DNA of 13,622 nt from Candidatus Bathyarchaeota archaeon (GCA_005883085.1 VBAY01000051.1:1-13622), one strand, 5' to 3'. Positions 6,295-12,117 are shown, counted from the stretch's first letter. The notes: generated by a model not told the origin, from the sequence alone. Program-made: numbers and translations.

Positions 6295-7956
6295 TCACCC
6301 AGGTCCTTCCTTGCAGCCCCTTGAAGGACAATCCGGGTAGCCATTTGCAATGTATTCGCCAGGAGCTGTTTGGTTCGTCGCAAGGTCATACATGAGGTGC
6401 TGCCCACCCAAGGACACTGTCACCCTGGTCACAGCGACCCATCGCCCAAGCTCAAAATTGTAAATCTGGTCACCTGGCTGGATTAAGGTGATAGACTTTC
6501 GAAACGGCCCATCTGTTGTGAGAACCCAGAGGACCATACGCGGGTTCGCGTCTGCTCGGAACGGCAGCCCGTCTAAGGTGTGAATCGTCAGCAAACTATC
6601 GGTCACGACCGTCTCAACCAACGTGATCGTTGCGACCGTCCTGCGGTCAGTGGGCACATCGTAAATGACGACTCGCATGCCAGGGACGATGCTCTGGACC
6701 GGTATCTTGGAGCCGTCGTCCTCGGTGATTAGCGTTCCGTATGCCACGCTTCCACCACCGCCCCCGCCACCACCAACGCAGTTACTGTAAGAAACGTTGA
6801 CCGTAACAGCCGTGCTATGACTGATGGAACCGCTAGCGCCAGTCACCACAACAACATACGTGCCTTGAGCATTGGTGTTGTCCTGAGCGCTGAAAAAGAG
6901 ACCGGTTGCTGCCGAGCCCCCTGATGATAGGGTGAGCGACGTATAGAACAGGTATTGTGAAACATAACTTGATGAACGGTCCATCGAAGAAGAGAGGGAG
7001 ACTGTTCCCGAGAAGCCGCGTGTACTGGTCAAGGTCACAGTCGAGCTGTCCATTGTCCCCGGGCAGATGTTGAGAGGAGAATTCGCAGAGATCCCGAAAT
7101 CGGGATCGCTTATCCTGGCATCGACGAAATCCGTTCTACTGGACTCGTTATGCCTGTATTGAACTGCAATCTCAACTGAGCCAGAAGTAGACCCCAAGTT
7201 GGTGGCGATATTCTTGAAATACGACAAGCCAGTAGATGTGTTTTTGGCTGCTAGCCGAGTATCCTGTCCGTTGCTGCCAACTTCGATCGTGAGGTCGAGC
7301 CACTGATTGTCATCAATTTTCCAATCAGTCCAGGACTCGTAATGCTGCACTCCATTAGAGTCAGTGTAATAGGCGCTCAGACTGTATTTCCAATTCAGGG
7401 TAAAGCCATCCCATACGCATGCATGCTCCACGATAGCATATACAAACGGCGAAGATTGCGCAGAATACTTCAATCCAATCCAGTGCATACTGTAGTCATC
7501 AGGGGGCCAGGCAGTATTGAGTACTGGGTTGCCGGGATACCATATTCCACACAGGCCTGCGTCGCGCCTGTTAGGGCTGTAACGTTCCGTCAAAACCACA
7601 CTCTGGCCAGTACCCGCAGAGTAGGTCAAGGCTTGAGCGGAGTGCATTCTTGCATCTCGTCCACACCCTGAATGAGTACTACTCGGATCCCACCCCGCTT
7701 TGCACGCGTAGTTGACTGAATTTAAGTAACCCGGTGGGTTGTCGACCCTCATATCATGACAGACAGTAGTGCCGGGATCGCACTCTTGAAACATGTCCGT
7801 GCAATCCCACTTTGCGCAATCAGGATCATCAGACGTATAATTATAGTCGTCCCCGATAGAGGCAACATCAGTGGCTCGAACCGAACTGACGTGGTATGCC
7901 GACAGTGGAACAGCGAGAACAACAAGGACCATTGTCAGCAACCTGGTCCAGTTCAA
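6295..7956 (-). CDS. secreted protein with Ig-like domain, Gly linker and Hint domain
   Basis: 553 residues from a TTG at 7956 (an ATG at residue 9 is an alternative). Residues 1-28 form a signal peptide (LLTMVLVVLAVPLSA core). Residues 37-100 are Cys-rich (C47, C52, C59, C66, C85, C98). Residues 105-280 form a large beta domain, possibly lectin-like, with many Trp and Tyr. Residues 286-388 are an archaeal Ig-like repeat (DFGISANSP, GFSGTVSLSSS, LTLSSGGSA, GTYVVVVTGASGS). Residues 395-402 are eight Gly. Residues 403-541 match a Hint (hedgehog/intein) fold: VAYGTLITEDDG, IPVQSIVPGMRVVIYD, TIHTLDGLPFRADANP, ITLIQPGDQIYN, and YIANG at the end. The expected Cys at the Hint start and the terminal His-Asn are missing, so self-cleavage is doubtful. 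The only long minus-strand gene of the element. Confidence 0.8.
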   Translation of the reverse strand: MNWTRLLTMVLVVLAVPLSAYHVSSVRATDVASIGDDYNYTSDDPDCAKWDCTDMFQECDPGTTVCHDMRVDNPPGYLNSVNYACKAGWDPSSTHSGCGRDARMHSAQALTYSAGTGQSVVLTERYSPNRRDAGLCGIWYPGNPVLNTAWPPDDYSMHWIGLKYSAQSSPFVYAIVEHACVWDGFTLNWKYSLSAYYTDSNGVQHYESWTDWKIDDNQWLDLTIEVGSNGQDTRLAAKNTSTGLSYFKNIATNLGSTSGSVEIAVQYRHNESSRTDFVDARISDPDFGISANSPLNICPGTMDSSTVTLTSTRGFSGTVSLSSSMDRSSSYVSQYLFYTSLTLSSGGSAATGLFFSAQDNTNAQGTYVVVVTGASGSISHSTAVTVNVSYSNCVGGGGGGGGSVAYGTLITEDDGSKIPVQSIVPGMRVVIYDVPTDRRTVATITLVETVVTDSLLTIHTLDGLPFRADANPRMVLWVLTTDGPFRKSITLIQPGDQIYNFELGRWVAVTRVTVSLGGQHLMYDLATNQTAPGEYIANGYPDCPSRGCKEGPG

Positions 7957-8288
7957 GGACCTAGTCCCGAAGCCCTAGATTGTCAATCAAAGTGTGCGAT
8001 AGCCACCCAGGCCAACTGATGTGCCTGGTTTGGCAAAACTATTTATCATTTCTTCACAAGTTCGGCATATATGCGCGAAAAATGCGATGCCCGATGCGAG
8101 ATGCGAGAAAGATCACCAGCCTTGACATGCGGTTATTCACATAAGAATAAAATGGGTCATAGTTTTATCCAGAAATCTCGCTCTACCTAGGCTGTTCTTG
8201 GTTCCGTAGAAGGGTGAAAATCAAACCTTGCGATGCTTCGTCGTTGAACATCGAGCATATTAGACTGAAGTGAGTAACGATCCTAAAT
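7957..8288. promoter_or_regulatory. divergent promoter region between two surface-protein genes
   Basis: No gene here. On the minus strand a TATA-like GATAAAT (8041-8047) would start transcription near 8018, giving about a 60-nt leader to the TTG at 7956. On the plus strand GCATATTA (8255-8262) lies about 26 bp before the ATG at 8289, which would give a nearly leaderless message. Between them are short repeats built on TGCGATGC (8083-8090, 8229-8236) and a tandem GATGCGA (8093-8106), possible operator sites. Confidence 0.45.
8081..8107. repeat. short direct repeats with GATGCGA core
   Basis: TGCGATGC at 8083-8090 is followed by two tandem copies of GATGCGA (8093-8099 and 8100-8106). TGCGATGC recurs at 8229-8236 near the other promoter. 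Repeats of this size between divergent promoters often are binding sites for a regulator, but copy number is low. Confidence 0.4.
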
Positions 8289-8843
8289 ATGAAGTTTGAT
8301 CGCGCCTTCTTTAAAGATGCGATGTTGCTGGCATTGTTGATACCCCTTGGCCCCGGCTTGTCCTCATGGTTTAGCCCGGCGCAGACATCGTACACAGAGT
8401 CATACCCCGTGAAAGCAGGAAGTACTTCAGCCGCCTCTGGGGGGCGTCTCGGATACCCCAATGTTCACGCATCGGGCCGACTAACGATAAAGAGCTGTTG
8501 CGGGCTCTCCACCAATGATATCATGTTTACAATCGGCAATCAGGATTTCAGCAGCAAGTTCTTCGGAGTGGTGGTTGGCACATTCAGCTTCCAGTGGGAC
8601 ACAGGAAACAATACAGAATACTCCATGCTCTTCAACAACAAGTTTGATCCCTCGAGCCCTAGCTATCACGACAAGACAGTTGAAATTAGCGTGACGGAGG
8701 TCGGTCCCTCCAACTCGATTAACCTCTATTTCGTGGTCGAGGTTGTTGCCATCGCCGCAATAGCAGCGGCAACCATCGCTGCCACTTCGATTCTTGTCCT
8801 ACTACGCCGGCGCAAACGCAGAATTGGAACCTATGATCATTGA
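8289..8843 (+). CDS. membrane-anchored extracellular protein with GOLD-like domain
   Basis: 184 residues from the ATG at 8289. A short N-terminal hydrophobic segment (AMLLALLIPLGPGLSSWF, 11-28) is a signal peptide or signal anchor. The middle (about 60-140) is beta-rich; the run GTFSFQWDTGNNTEYSMLFN followed by a Lys/Thr-containing strand (DKTVEISVTEV) resembles the GOLD/p24-type sandwich seen in many archaeal secreted proteins. Residues 146-171 are a hydrophobic helix rich in Ala, Ile and Val, ending in RRRKRR, so the C-terminus is cytoplasmic and the domain faces outside. Potential N-glycosylation is at NNT. It is divergent from the Hint protein gene and could share regulation with it. Function is unknown; surface attachment or sensing is inference. 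Confidence 0.72.
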   Translation: MKFDRAFFKDAMLLALLIPLGPGLSSWFSPAQTSYTESYPVKAGSTSAASGGRLGYPNVHASGRLTIKSCCGLSTNDIMFTIGNQDFSSKFFGVVVGTFSFQWDTGNNTEYSMLFNNKFDPSSPSYHDKTVEISVTEVGPSNSINLYFVVEVVAIAAIAAATIAATSILVLLRRRKRRIGTYDH

Positions 8844-9387
8844 AAATGGATTTTAACTTAGACGGCTGAGTAGGTCGTTTCCGAACTTGCCAAGGACTAT
8901 GAGGAAGACAATACCCAGATCGAGTTCCGATTATTGGAGTCGTAGTTCTAATCGCCTTATTCGACCTCCTCTCTGAAACATTTCACCCTATTTGTCTTGG
9001 CTAACTAAGAATGCTCCGGTCCTTTTACAAGCAAGAGGCGACGAAACGTAGTTCATGAAATACATGACCGATGCTAACATCGCCCATGTCGCTCCGAAGC
9101 TTAGGAAGAGAGGGATAGATTGGGACCCCATGTATTGATTGACCAAGCGCTTGGGGGGTGTTAGGGCACCAAGTCGCGAATAGCTGTATACGCGAGGACC
9201 ATTGAGACGTTTTCCGATTGCCTTGTTGACTGAGAAGGGTGTGAGTGGCGCTTTCTTCGCGGGTTTGCTCTAACCTACGTCTTCATGTTACGGAGGCGAA
9301 AATCTTGGGCATAATGTCCATTGTCGCGAGCACTCACCCCATTGCACACGACAATGACTTAGAGGGAACCTAAGCCGGTAGAACGAG
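8844..9387. other. gene-poor stretch with short coding remnants
   Basis: No intact gene longer than 40 codons is convincing. Visible fragments: an open frame after a TAG at 8871-8873 with ELAKDYEEDNTQIEFRLLES ending at 8945; an overlapping frame from 8903 to 9004 with a hydrophobic run (IIGVVVLIALFDLL); and the PIN-like fragment at 9055. There is also a perfect 12-bp palindrome (CCAAGCGCTTGG, 9143-9154) and an inverted repeat CATTGTCG/CGACAATG (9319-9326 and 9349-9356) downstream of the minus-strand zinc-finger gene. The pattern suggests decay of former cargo genes. Confidence 0.4.
9055..9138 (+). pseudogene. 5' fragment of a PIN-domain-like gene
   Basis: From the ATG at 9055 the frame gives 27 residues and then TGA. 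The segment MKYMTDANIAHVAPKLRKRG matches the beginning of small archaeal PIN-like (VapC-type or related) proteins, including the first catalytic Asp in DAN. Complete members have about 100-150 residues with three or four acidic residues; none of the rest is found in any frame after the stop. By family knowledge PIN proteins are toxin-type RNases or RNA-processing nucleases. This copy is dead unless stop readthrough occurs. No antitoxin gene is clear upstream, although the fragment at 8874-8945 could be its remains. Confidence 0.45.
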
Positions 9388-9552
9388 TTACCTTCTCTGC
9401 ACTTCGTTCATATGTTCGTTAAACTTGTCTGCACTATCGAATATCATTCCGCATTTGCAGACATACATTTTGCCTGACATTGCGGAGCCAATATTTCTCA
9501 GTTGATCGAGAGGCTTGAAAATACTCCCTTTATCCAGCCCATGTTTTGCCAT
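9388..9552 (-). CDS. small zinc-finger-like protein overlapping the AbrB gene
   Basis: 54 residues from an ATG at 9552, overlapping the end of the AbrB-type gene by 23 bp in another frame. The C-terminal part, MYVCKCGMIFDSADKFNEHM, is a small zinc-finger motif (Cys-x-Cys, then His) of the type common in short archaeal proteins. The final ligand His is replaced (ends EVQRR), so zinc binding may be incomplete. The frame remains open upstream to 9654, but that part is out-of-frame AbrB sequence. An alternative is that this is the C-terminal domain of the AbrB protein separated by a one-base frameshift: skipping one base after LIIR gives a smooth continuation into PPQVAVLMAKHG. An inverted repeat 32 bp after the stop may help end transcription. 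Confidence 0.55.
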   Translation of the reverse strand: MAKHGLDKGSIFKPLDQLRNIGSAMSGKMYVCKCGMIFDSADKFNEHMNEVQRR

Positions 9553-9727
9553 GAGAACCGCAACCTGAGGTGGTACGAATGATAAGTGTTTGTCCTCTGA
9601 CCTCGTGCTCAAGTTCTTGACCGCTTTCCCAACCGAGTCTTTCGACAACGTCATTCGGAATCACAACCCAAAATTTGTGGTACTTTTTCTTCTCAACTTG
9701 CCGGGAAACTTGACTTTGTAGTTTCAT
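9530..9727 (-). CDS. AbrB/SpoVT-type DNA-binding protein
   Basis: 65 residues from the ATG at 9727; longer starts run through the promoter of int(N) and are unlikely. The swapped-hairpin AbrB fold is visible: VSRQVEKKKYHKFWVVIPND, then VVERLGWESGQELEHEV, then the final strand GQTLIIR. Family members bind DNA as dimers, as transition-state regulators or antitoxins. The last 14 residues (TTSGCGSHGKTWAG) look unlike an AbrB tail, which raises the frameshift possibility described for the neighbouring zinc-finger ORF. The gene is divergent from int(N) with 57 bp between starts, so it is well placed to control integrase expression; that role is inferred. No partner toxin gene is intact nearby, though a PIN-like remnant lies about 400 bp further on. 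Confidence 0.75.
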   Translation of the reverse strand: MKLQSQVSRQVEKKKYHKFWVVIPNDVVERLGWESGQELEHEVRGQTLIIRTTSGCGSHGKTWAG

Positions 9728-9740
9728 TGTAAACGCAACC

Positions 9741-9748
9741 CTTTTATC
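9741..9748 (+). promoter_or_regulatory. candidate int promoter between AbrB gene and int(N)
   Basis: CTTTTATC lies about 40 bp before the TTG of int(N); a start about 25 bp downstream leaves a short leader that includes GAGG (9772-9775), a weak ribosome binding site 9 bases before the TTG. Read on the other strand (GATAAAAG), the same A/T run is too close to the AbrB start for a leader. Confidence 0.35.
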
Positions 9749-9784
9749 GGTTAGGTACCTAATGATTGCTGAGGAATAAGAACG

Positions 9785-10105
9785 TTGCCGAAACAAGGAT
9801 TTACGAATTTGACCATTAGCCGAGACCTCTACACCCAATTGACCGCAGAAGCAAGGGCGCATGGAGACTTGGGCATTCCGAATTATCTCACGTGGCTTCT
9901 CTCGGGGAGTCCGGGAAAAATCGGCGGTAGTACCGTACTACGGACAGAAGAAGTCCAAAACAGGGCCCAAATCGCACAAACGGAACGTGGCGGGCCGGGT
10001 GGGATTCGAACCCACGATTTGCGGCTCCGCAGGCCGCCGTCTTGGTCCTGGCTCGACTACCGGCCCCGCGCACCTCGGCCGAATCATCTCCTTATAACCA
10101 GTTAA
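9785..10105 (+). CDS. int: integrase N-terminal part, int(N), split by integration
   Basis: TTG start at 9785. Genuine integrase sequence is residues 1-79 (to base 10021): a strand-helix-helix start (GFTNLTISRDLYTQLTAEAR, then IPNYLTWLL) resembling an RHH-type arm-binding domain, a linker, then the att-encoded GPGGIRTHDL. After the repeat the frame runs antisense through the tRNA into chromosome and stops at 10105; that tail (RLRRPPSW onward) is accidental. The same GPGGIRTHDL words occur in frame at the left end, so excision rebuilds a 344-residue protein. In the integrated state this half carries the promoter and start but no catalytic residues. It could still make a DNA-binding fragment, which might compete with the full integrase; that is inference. 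Confidence 0.85.
   Translation: MPKQGFTNLTISRDLYTQLTAEARAHGDLGIPNYLTWLLSGSPGKIGGSTVLRTEEVQNRAQIAQTERGGPGGIRTHDLRLRRPPSWSWLDYRPRAPRPNHLLITS
9990..10028 (-). repeat. attR: tRNA-Arg 3' portion inside the intact tRNA
   Basis: Partner of attL (38 of 39 identical). It is part of the functional tRNA gene. The only mismatch is at 10022, which is tRNA position 42 in the anticodon stem; here it pairs with C28, while the left copy would give a mismatch. This places strand exchange on the 3' side of that base, within 9990-10021. Confidence 0.92.
9991..10066 (-). tRNA. tRNA-Arg (anticodon GCG)
   Basis: The cloverleaf can be drawn by hand. The acceptor GGGCCGG pairs with CCGGCCC; TA is at positions 8-9; the D-arm has GTC/GAC; the anticodon stem GCGGC/GCCGC holds the loop CTGCGGA with anticodon GCG, reading CGC/CGU Arg codons; the variable loop is AAATC; the T-arm GTGGG/CCCAC holds loop TTCGAAT; the discriminator is G. 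Bases 9988-9990 encode CCA directly after it. The gene is complete and serves as the integration site of the element, whose right end reconstitutes its 3' portion. A TATA box lies about 27 bp upstream. Confidence 0.95.
10092..10097 (-). promoter_or_regulatory. TATA box of tRNA-Arg
   Basis: TTATAA centred about 28 bp upstream of the tRNA 5' end on the minus strand, the normal archaeal distance. It lies outside the element, so integration leaves tRNA transcription intact. Confidence 0.7.
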
Positions 10106-10174
10106 GATGAGAGACGGGTCTCGCTCGCCGTCCTGGTGAATAGTTAATAGCTCATTGAGCTCCGCAACTGCGCT

Positions 10175-10321
10175 ATGCCCGACCAAACGATCGCCTGGAA
10201 GATCAGGGTGAAGAAGGGTAACTACGAGGTAGAAGTTGCAGGTCCATCGCACGAAATCGTTCAAAAAATGTTCGAAGAACTCGTAAAGAAGTACATGACC
10301 AAGCTCGCTTCGTCCCGGTAA
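10175..10321 (+). CDS. 48-residue small archaeal protein
   Basis: ATG at 10175, TAA at 10319-10321. The sequence looks like a compact folded domain: a beta hairpin (TIAWKIRVKKGNYEVEVAG) followed by an amphipathic helix (HEIVQKMFEELVKKYMTKL). Codon positions show normal coding bias, with charged Lys/Glu helix residues and no rare runs. I recognise the general style of short conserved archaeal proteins of unknown function but no named family. It is divergent from the tRNA gene and lies 72 bp upstream of the membrane protein gene at 10394 on the same strand, so the two may be co-transcribed. No ribosome binding site is obvious. Confidence 0.6.
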   Translation: MPDQTIAWKIRVKKGNYEVEVAGPSHEIVQKMFEELVKKYMTKLASSR

Positions 10322-10393
10322 GCTCAACTACCGTAGAAGAGAACTCCGAATCCAGAAGCCCATCATCGGACGGATGCTCTCTAGTGGTACGGG

Positions 10394-11113
10394 ATGCGAA
10401 AGAATATTCTCGTGGCTGGAATCACTTTGCTTGCTCTGGCCCTTCTCTTCGGAGTCTCGGATTCGACCGGTCTTTTCTTCAGTATACCGATATCGATTCT
10501 CAACATTATCCTCGGGCTAGTCACCAGAGCGCCTCCAGGATTGGAAATTCAGCCAGAATCTGCCAGAATCAAATTGGTGATTGACAGGGGGGTTGTCGGG
10601 GCCAGCATTTACCAGCTTGTCTTCCTAAATTCCAAGCTTATACTCAAACGACTGAGTTCAGTCATGGTGACTGTCATTCTAGCCTTTGTTCTTGCCGTTG
10701 TCGGGTTGGAGTCTCTGTTTATTGTTGGAGCCTTGATGGGGGGAATTTCCGGATTCTCTCTGCAAGAGTTTCTCACGCAGAGAATTCGTAACAAGATTGG
10801 GAGTGAAATGGAGCTGACCTCCGTTGGAAAGAACGATATCGAGATCGAGTACGGTGACATCTTGGAGGTTAGGCTAGTAAAGAGCCGGCTTTATCTGATA
10901 GCTGGAATCAAATCTCTCTCGGCTAGCTTCCCCCGAGGATACGCGAGAAAAATAGAGCCGATGCTGACGAATATCTTCGAGTCGAAATTCACAACTGAGG
11001 AGTCAATCAGAGCGGCCGAGGCTGCGGAGAAAGAGAATGAAAAGCGCCAGCATCCCGGTGGCGACCGTGGCAAGTTCCCCCGCCGCAAGAACTCTGTTGG
11101 GTTCTATGAATAA
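10394..11113 (+). CDS. membrane protein of unknown function
   Basis: 239 residues from the ATG at 10394. Hydrophobic segments are at about 4-21, 27-44 and 90-121 (the last long enough for two crossings with the GALMGGISG turn). Between and after them are soluble stretches; residues 140-195 (IEIEYGDILEVRLVKSRLYL) look like a small beta domain of PH-like style, followed by a helix with PMLTNIFESKF. The tail (205-239) is highly charged and probably disordered (AAEAAEKENEKRQ). I do not recognise the family. Its last 111 bp overlap a convergent minus-strand ORF (11003-11236), so the exact end of one of the two may be less constrained. Chromosomal. Confidence 0.65.
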   Translation: MRKNILVAGITLLALALLFGVSDSTGLFFSIPISILNIILGLVTRAPPGLEIQPESARIKLVIDRGVVGASIYQLVFLNSKLILKRLSSVMVTVILAFVLAVVGLESLFIVGALMGGISGFSLQEFLTQRIRNKIGSEMELTSVGKNDIEIEYGDILEVRLVKSRLYLIAGIKSLSASFPRGYARKIEPMLTNIFESKFTTEESIRAAEAAEKENEKRQHPGGDRGKFPRRKNSVGFYE

Positions 11114-11236
11114 CGCTCCTCGCCCAGTTGTTTCCACGTAGAACGCCCAGGCCATGAAGATCATGCTCGCCAGACCAGTGGCCAAGGAATAGATCCATAA
11201 ACCACTCCAAAAGAACTTCTCGCGCGAAGAGGCCAA
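11003..11236 (-). CDS. two-TM small membrane protein overlapping its neighbour
   Basis: 77 residues from a TTG at 11236; an in-frame stop lies just upstream, so the start is nearly fixed. Two hydrophobic helices are visible (about 13-33, SLATGLASMIFMAWAFYV, and 53-71, LATVATGMLALFILFLRSL) joined by an extracellular loop with ETTGRGALFIEPN. It lies 86 bp downstream of the four-TM gene at 11323-11925 on the same strand and may be in one operon with it. The 3' 111 bp are antisense to the end of the membrane protein gene at 10394. Composition favours a real protein, but the overlap lowers confidence. Function unknown. Confidence 0.5.
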   Translation of the reverse strand: MASSREKFFWSGLWIYSLATGLASMIFMAWAFYVETTGRGALFIEPNRVLAAGELATVATGMLALFILFLRSLGRSD

Positions 11237-11322
11237 GAGTAGGACTCATAGTGCTCGTCTGCATAATTAACATCGCGATATGGGGAAACTCCACATCATG
11301 CTCAACTCGACTCTAAGCAGTC

Positions 11323-11925
11323 TTACTTTCGCCGTTGAAATGCTCTCACTAGGTTCTTGGTACCCTTAACGCGCCAGAGTTGCAAGCCAGCAATGATTAG
11401 CGCGCTTAGAGCCGCCGTCATTTGCGATATGATGAACCTAGTTGCGCCGTCAACCTGCGAGACAGTGAACGCCCAGTTGTAGAATGATTCCGTTGTTGGC
11501 TTGAACGCTTGGATCGATGCAGCCGCGTTCACGAACCAATTCGCCTCGACTATGTACGGCGCGAAAAGGATGATCGTAAACGGAGCCAGTACTAACGCAG
11601 CTGTTCTGACCATCCGGAGAGGGTAGAGTATTCTCCGAATTTGCCTGTCCGGTCCAGCCTTAACGTAGGCGGTGCTTTCAAACACGTTCATCCAAAGGGT
11701 AACCACAACCAAGGCGTTTCCAAGTGAGAGAAATAACGCGATAGAAATGGGTAGTGTCCATGAGCCTATGGGGATAGAGACGGTCTTGTCAACGAAGCCA
11801 GTGTTCAGCGCATTGTAGAAGAAGAGAAGTTCCAAGCCAACGCAAATCGCAGCGAAAGTGATCGCGGGAATCCAGCCGCGAAGAACCTCCCAGCGAAGAA
11901 AGAGTCTGTGGTATTGCTCGGACAA
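11323..11925 (-). CDS. four-TM membrane protein of unknown function
   Basis: 200 residues from a TTG at 11925, chosen because a strong purine-rich binding site (GGGGAAGGAG) precedes it by about two bases and no in-frame ATG is close. Hydrophobic helices lie at about 18-38, 58-80, 106-127 and 162-183, with a basic cytoplasmic loop (KAGPDRQIRRILYPLRMVR) and a basic tail (NLVRAFQRRK), consistent with inside-positive topology. No enzymatic motif is seen and I do not recognise the family. It is divergent from the membrane protein/AAA+ operon starting at 12118; the shared upstream region has a TTTTTAACG TATA-like element near 11969-11977 for this gene. Confidence 0.7.
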   Translation of the reverse strand: MSEQYHRLFLRWEVLRGWIPAITFAAICVGLELLFFYNALNTGFVDKTVSIPIGSWTLPISIALFLSLGNALVVVTLWMNVFESTAYVKAGPDRQIRRILYPLRMVRTAALVLAPFTIILFAPYIVEANWFVNAAASIQAFKPTTESFYNWAFTVSQVDGATRFIISQMTAALSALIIAGLQLWRVKGTKNLVRAFQRRK

Positions 11926-11968
11926 TTCTCCTTCCCCAGCGTGTCCTCTTGAGCCGCTCGCGGCCTCG

Positions 11969-11977
11969 TTAAAAAGC
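11969..11977 (-). promoter_or_regulatory. TATA-like element for the four-TM protein gene
   Basis: The minus strand reads CTTTTTAAC about 45 bp before the TTG at 11925, which would place the start near 11947 with about a 20-nt leader containing the purine-rich ribosome binding site. Confidence 0.4.
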
Positions 11978-12117
11978 CAATGGACTCTGTAACCAAATGG
12001 TTTCTCTCGGGGTTACGGGACCTTAGTCTATTCCTCGAACCCCCTCCCTCTCCGGAACGCGATTCTATGGTCGCGCGCTAAGTGTTAGAGTCTAAACTCA
12101 AGGGATCGACGCTTTAG

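Larger units (their letters stand above)
1122..10021. mobile_element. integrated SSV-type element in tRNA-Arg(GCG), about 8.87 kb
   Basis: The boundaries are a direct repeat of the tRNA-Arg 3' portion (1122-1160 and 9990-10028; 38 of 39 identical, first 32 exact). The intact tRNA is at the right end. The integrase is split, with the catalytic C-terminal part just inside the left repeat and the N-terminal part just inside the right repeat, both in the same frame through the repeat. This is the hallmark of SSV-type (type I) archaeal integrative elements, in which attP lies inside int. Cargo: a left plus-strand operon of DNA-binding, zinc-ribbon and HNH proteins; a right module of secreted or anchored proteins; an AbrB regulator beside int(N). 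No capsid, packaging or polymerase gene is recognisable, so virus or plasmid cannot be decided. Confidence 0.92.

Noticed and set aside
9143..9154. Perfect 12-bp palindrome CCAAGCGCTTGG
   Set aside because: A single copy in a decayed region; a 12-bp palindrome may occur by chance, so no function is claimed.
9319..9356. Inverted repeat CATTGTCG/CGACAATG as a terminator
   Set aside because: No T-run on the minus strand after it and a 22-base loop, so it was not called as a terminator; mentioned only within the gap annotation.
9305..9373. 22-codon plus-strand ORF from a TTG with GGAGG 8 bases upstream
   Set aside because: Good binding site but a very short peptide with no recognisable feature; it overlaps the inverted repeat at 9319-9356. 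Chance is more likely.
9861..10097. Second plus-strand frame through the tRNA (78 residues)
   Set aside because: Shifted frame of int(N) and antisense tRNA; no independent start signal or protein-like features.
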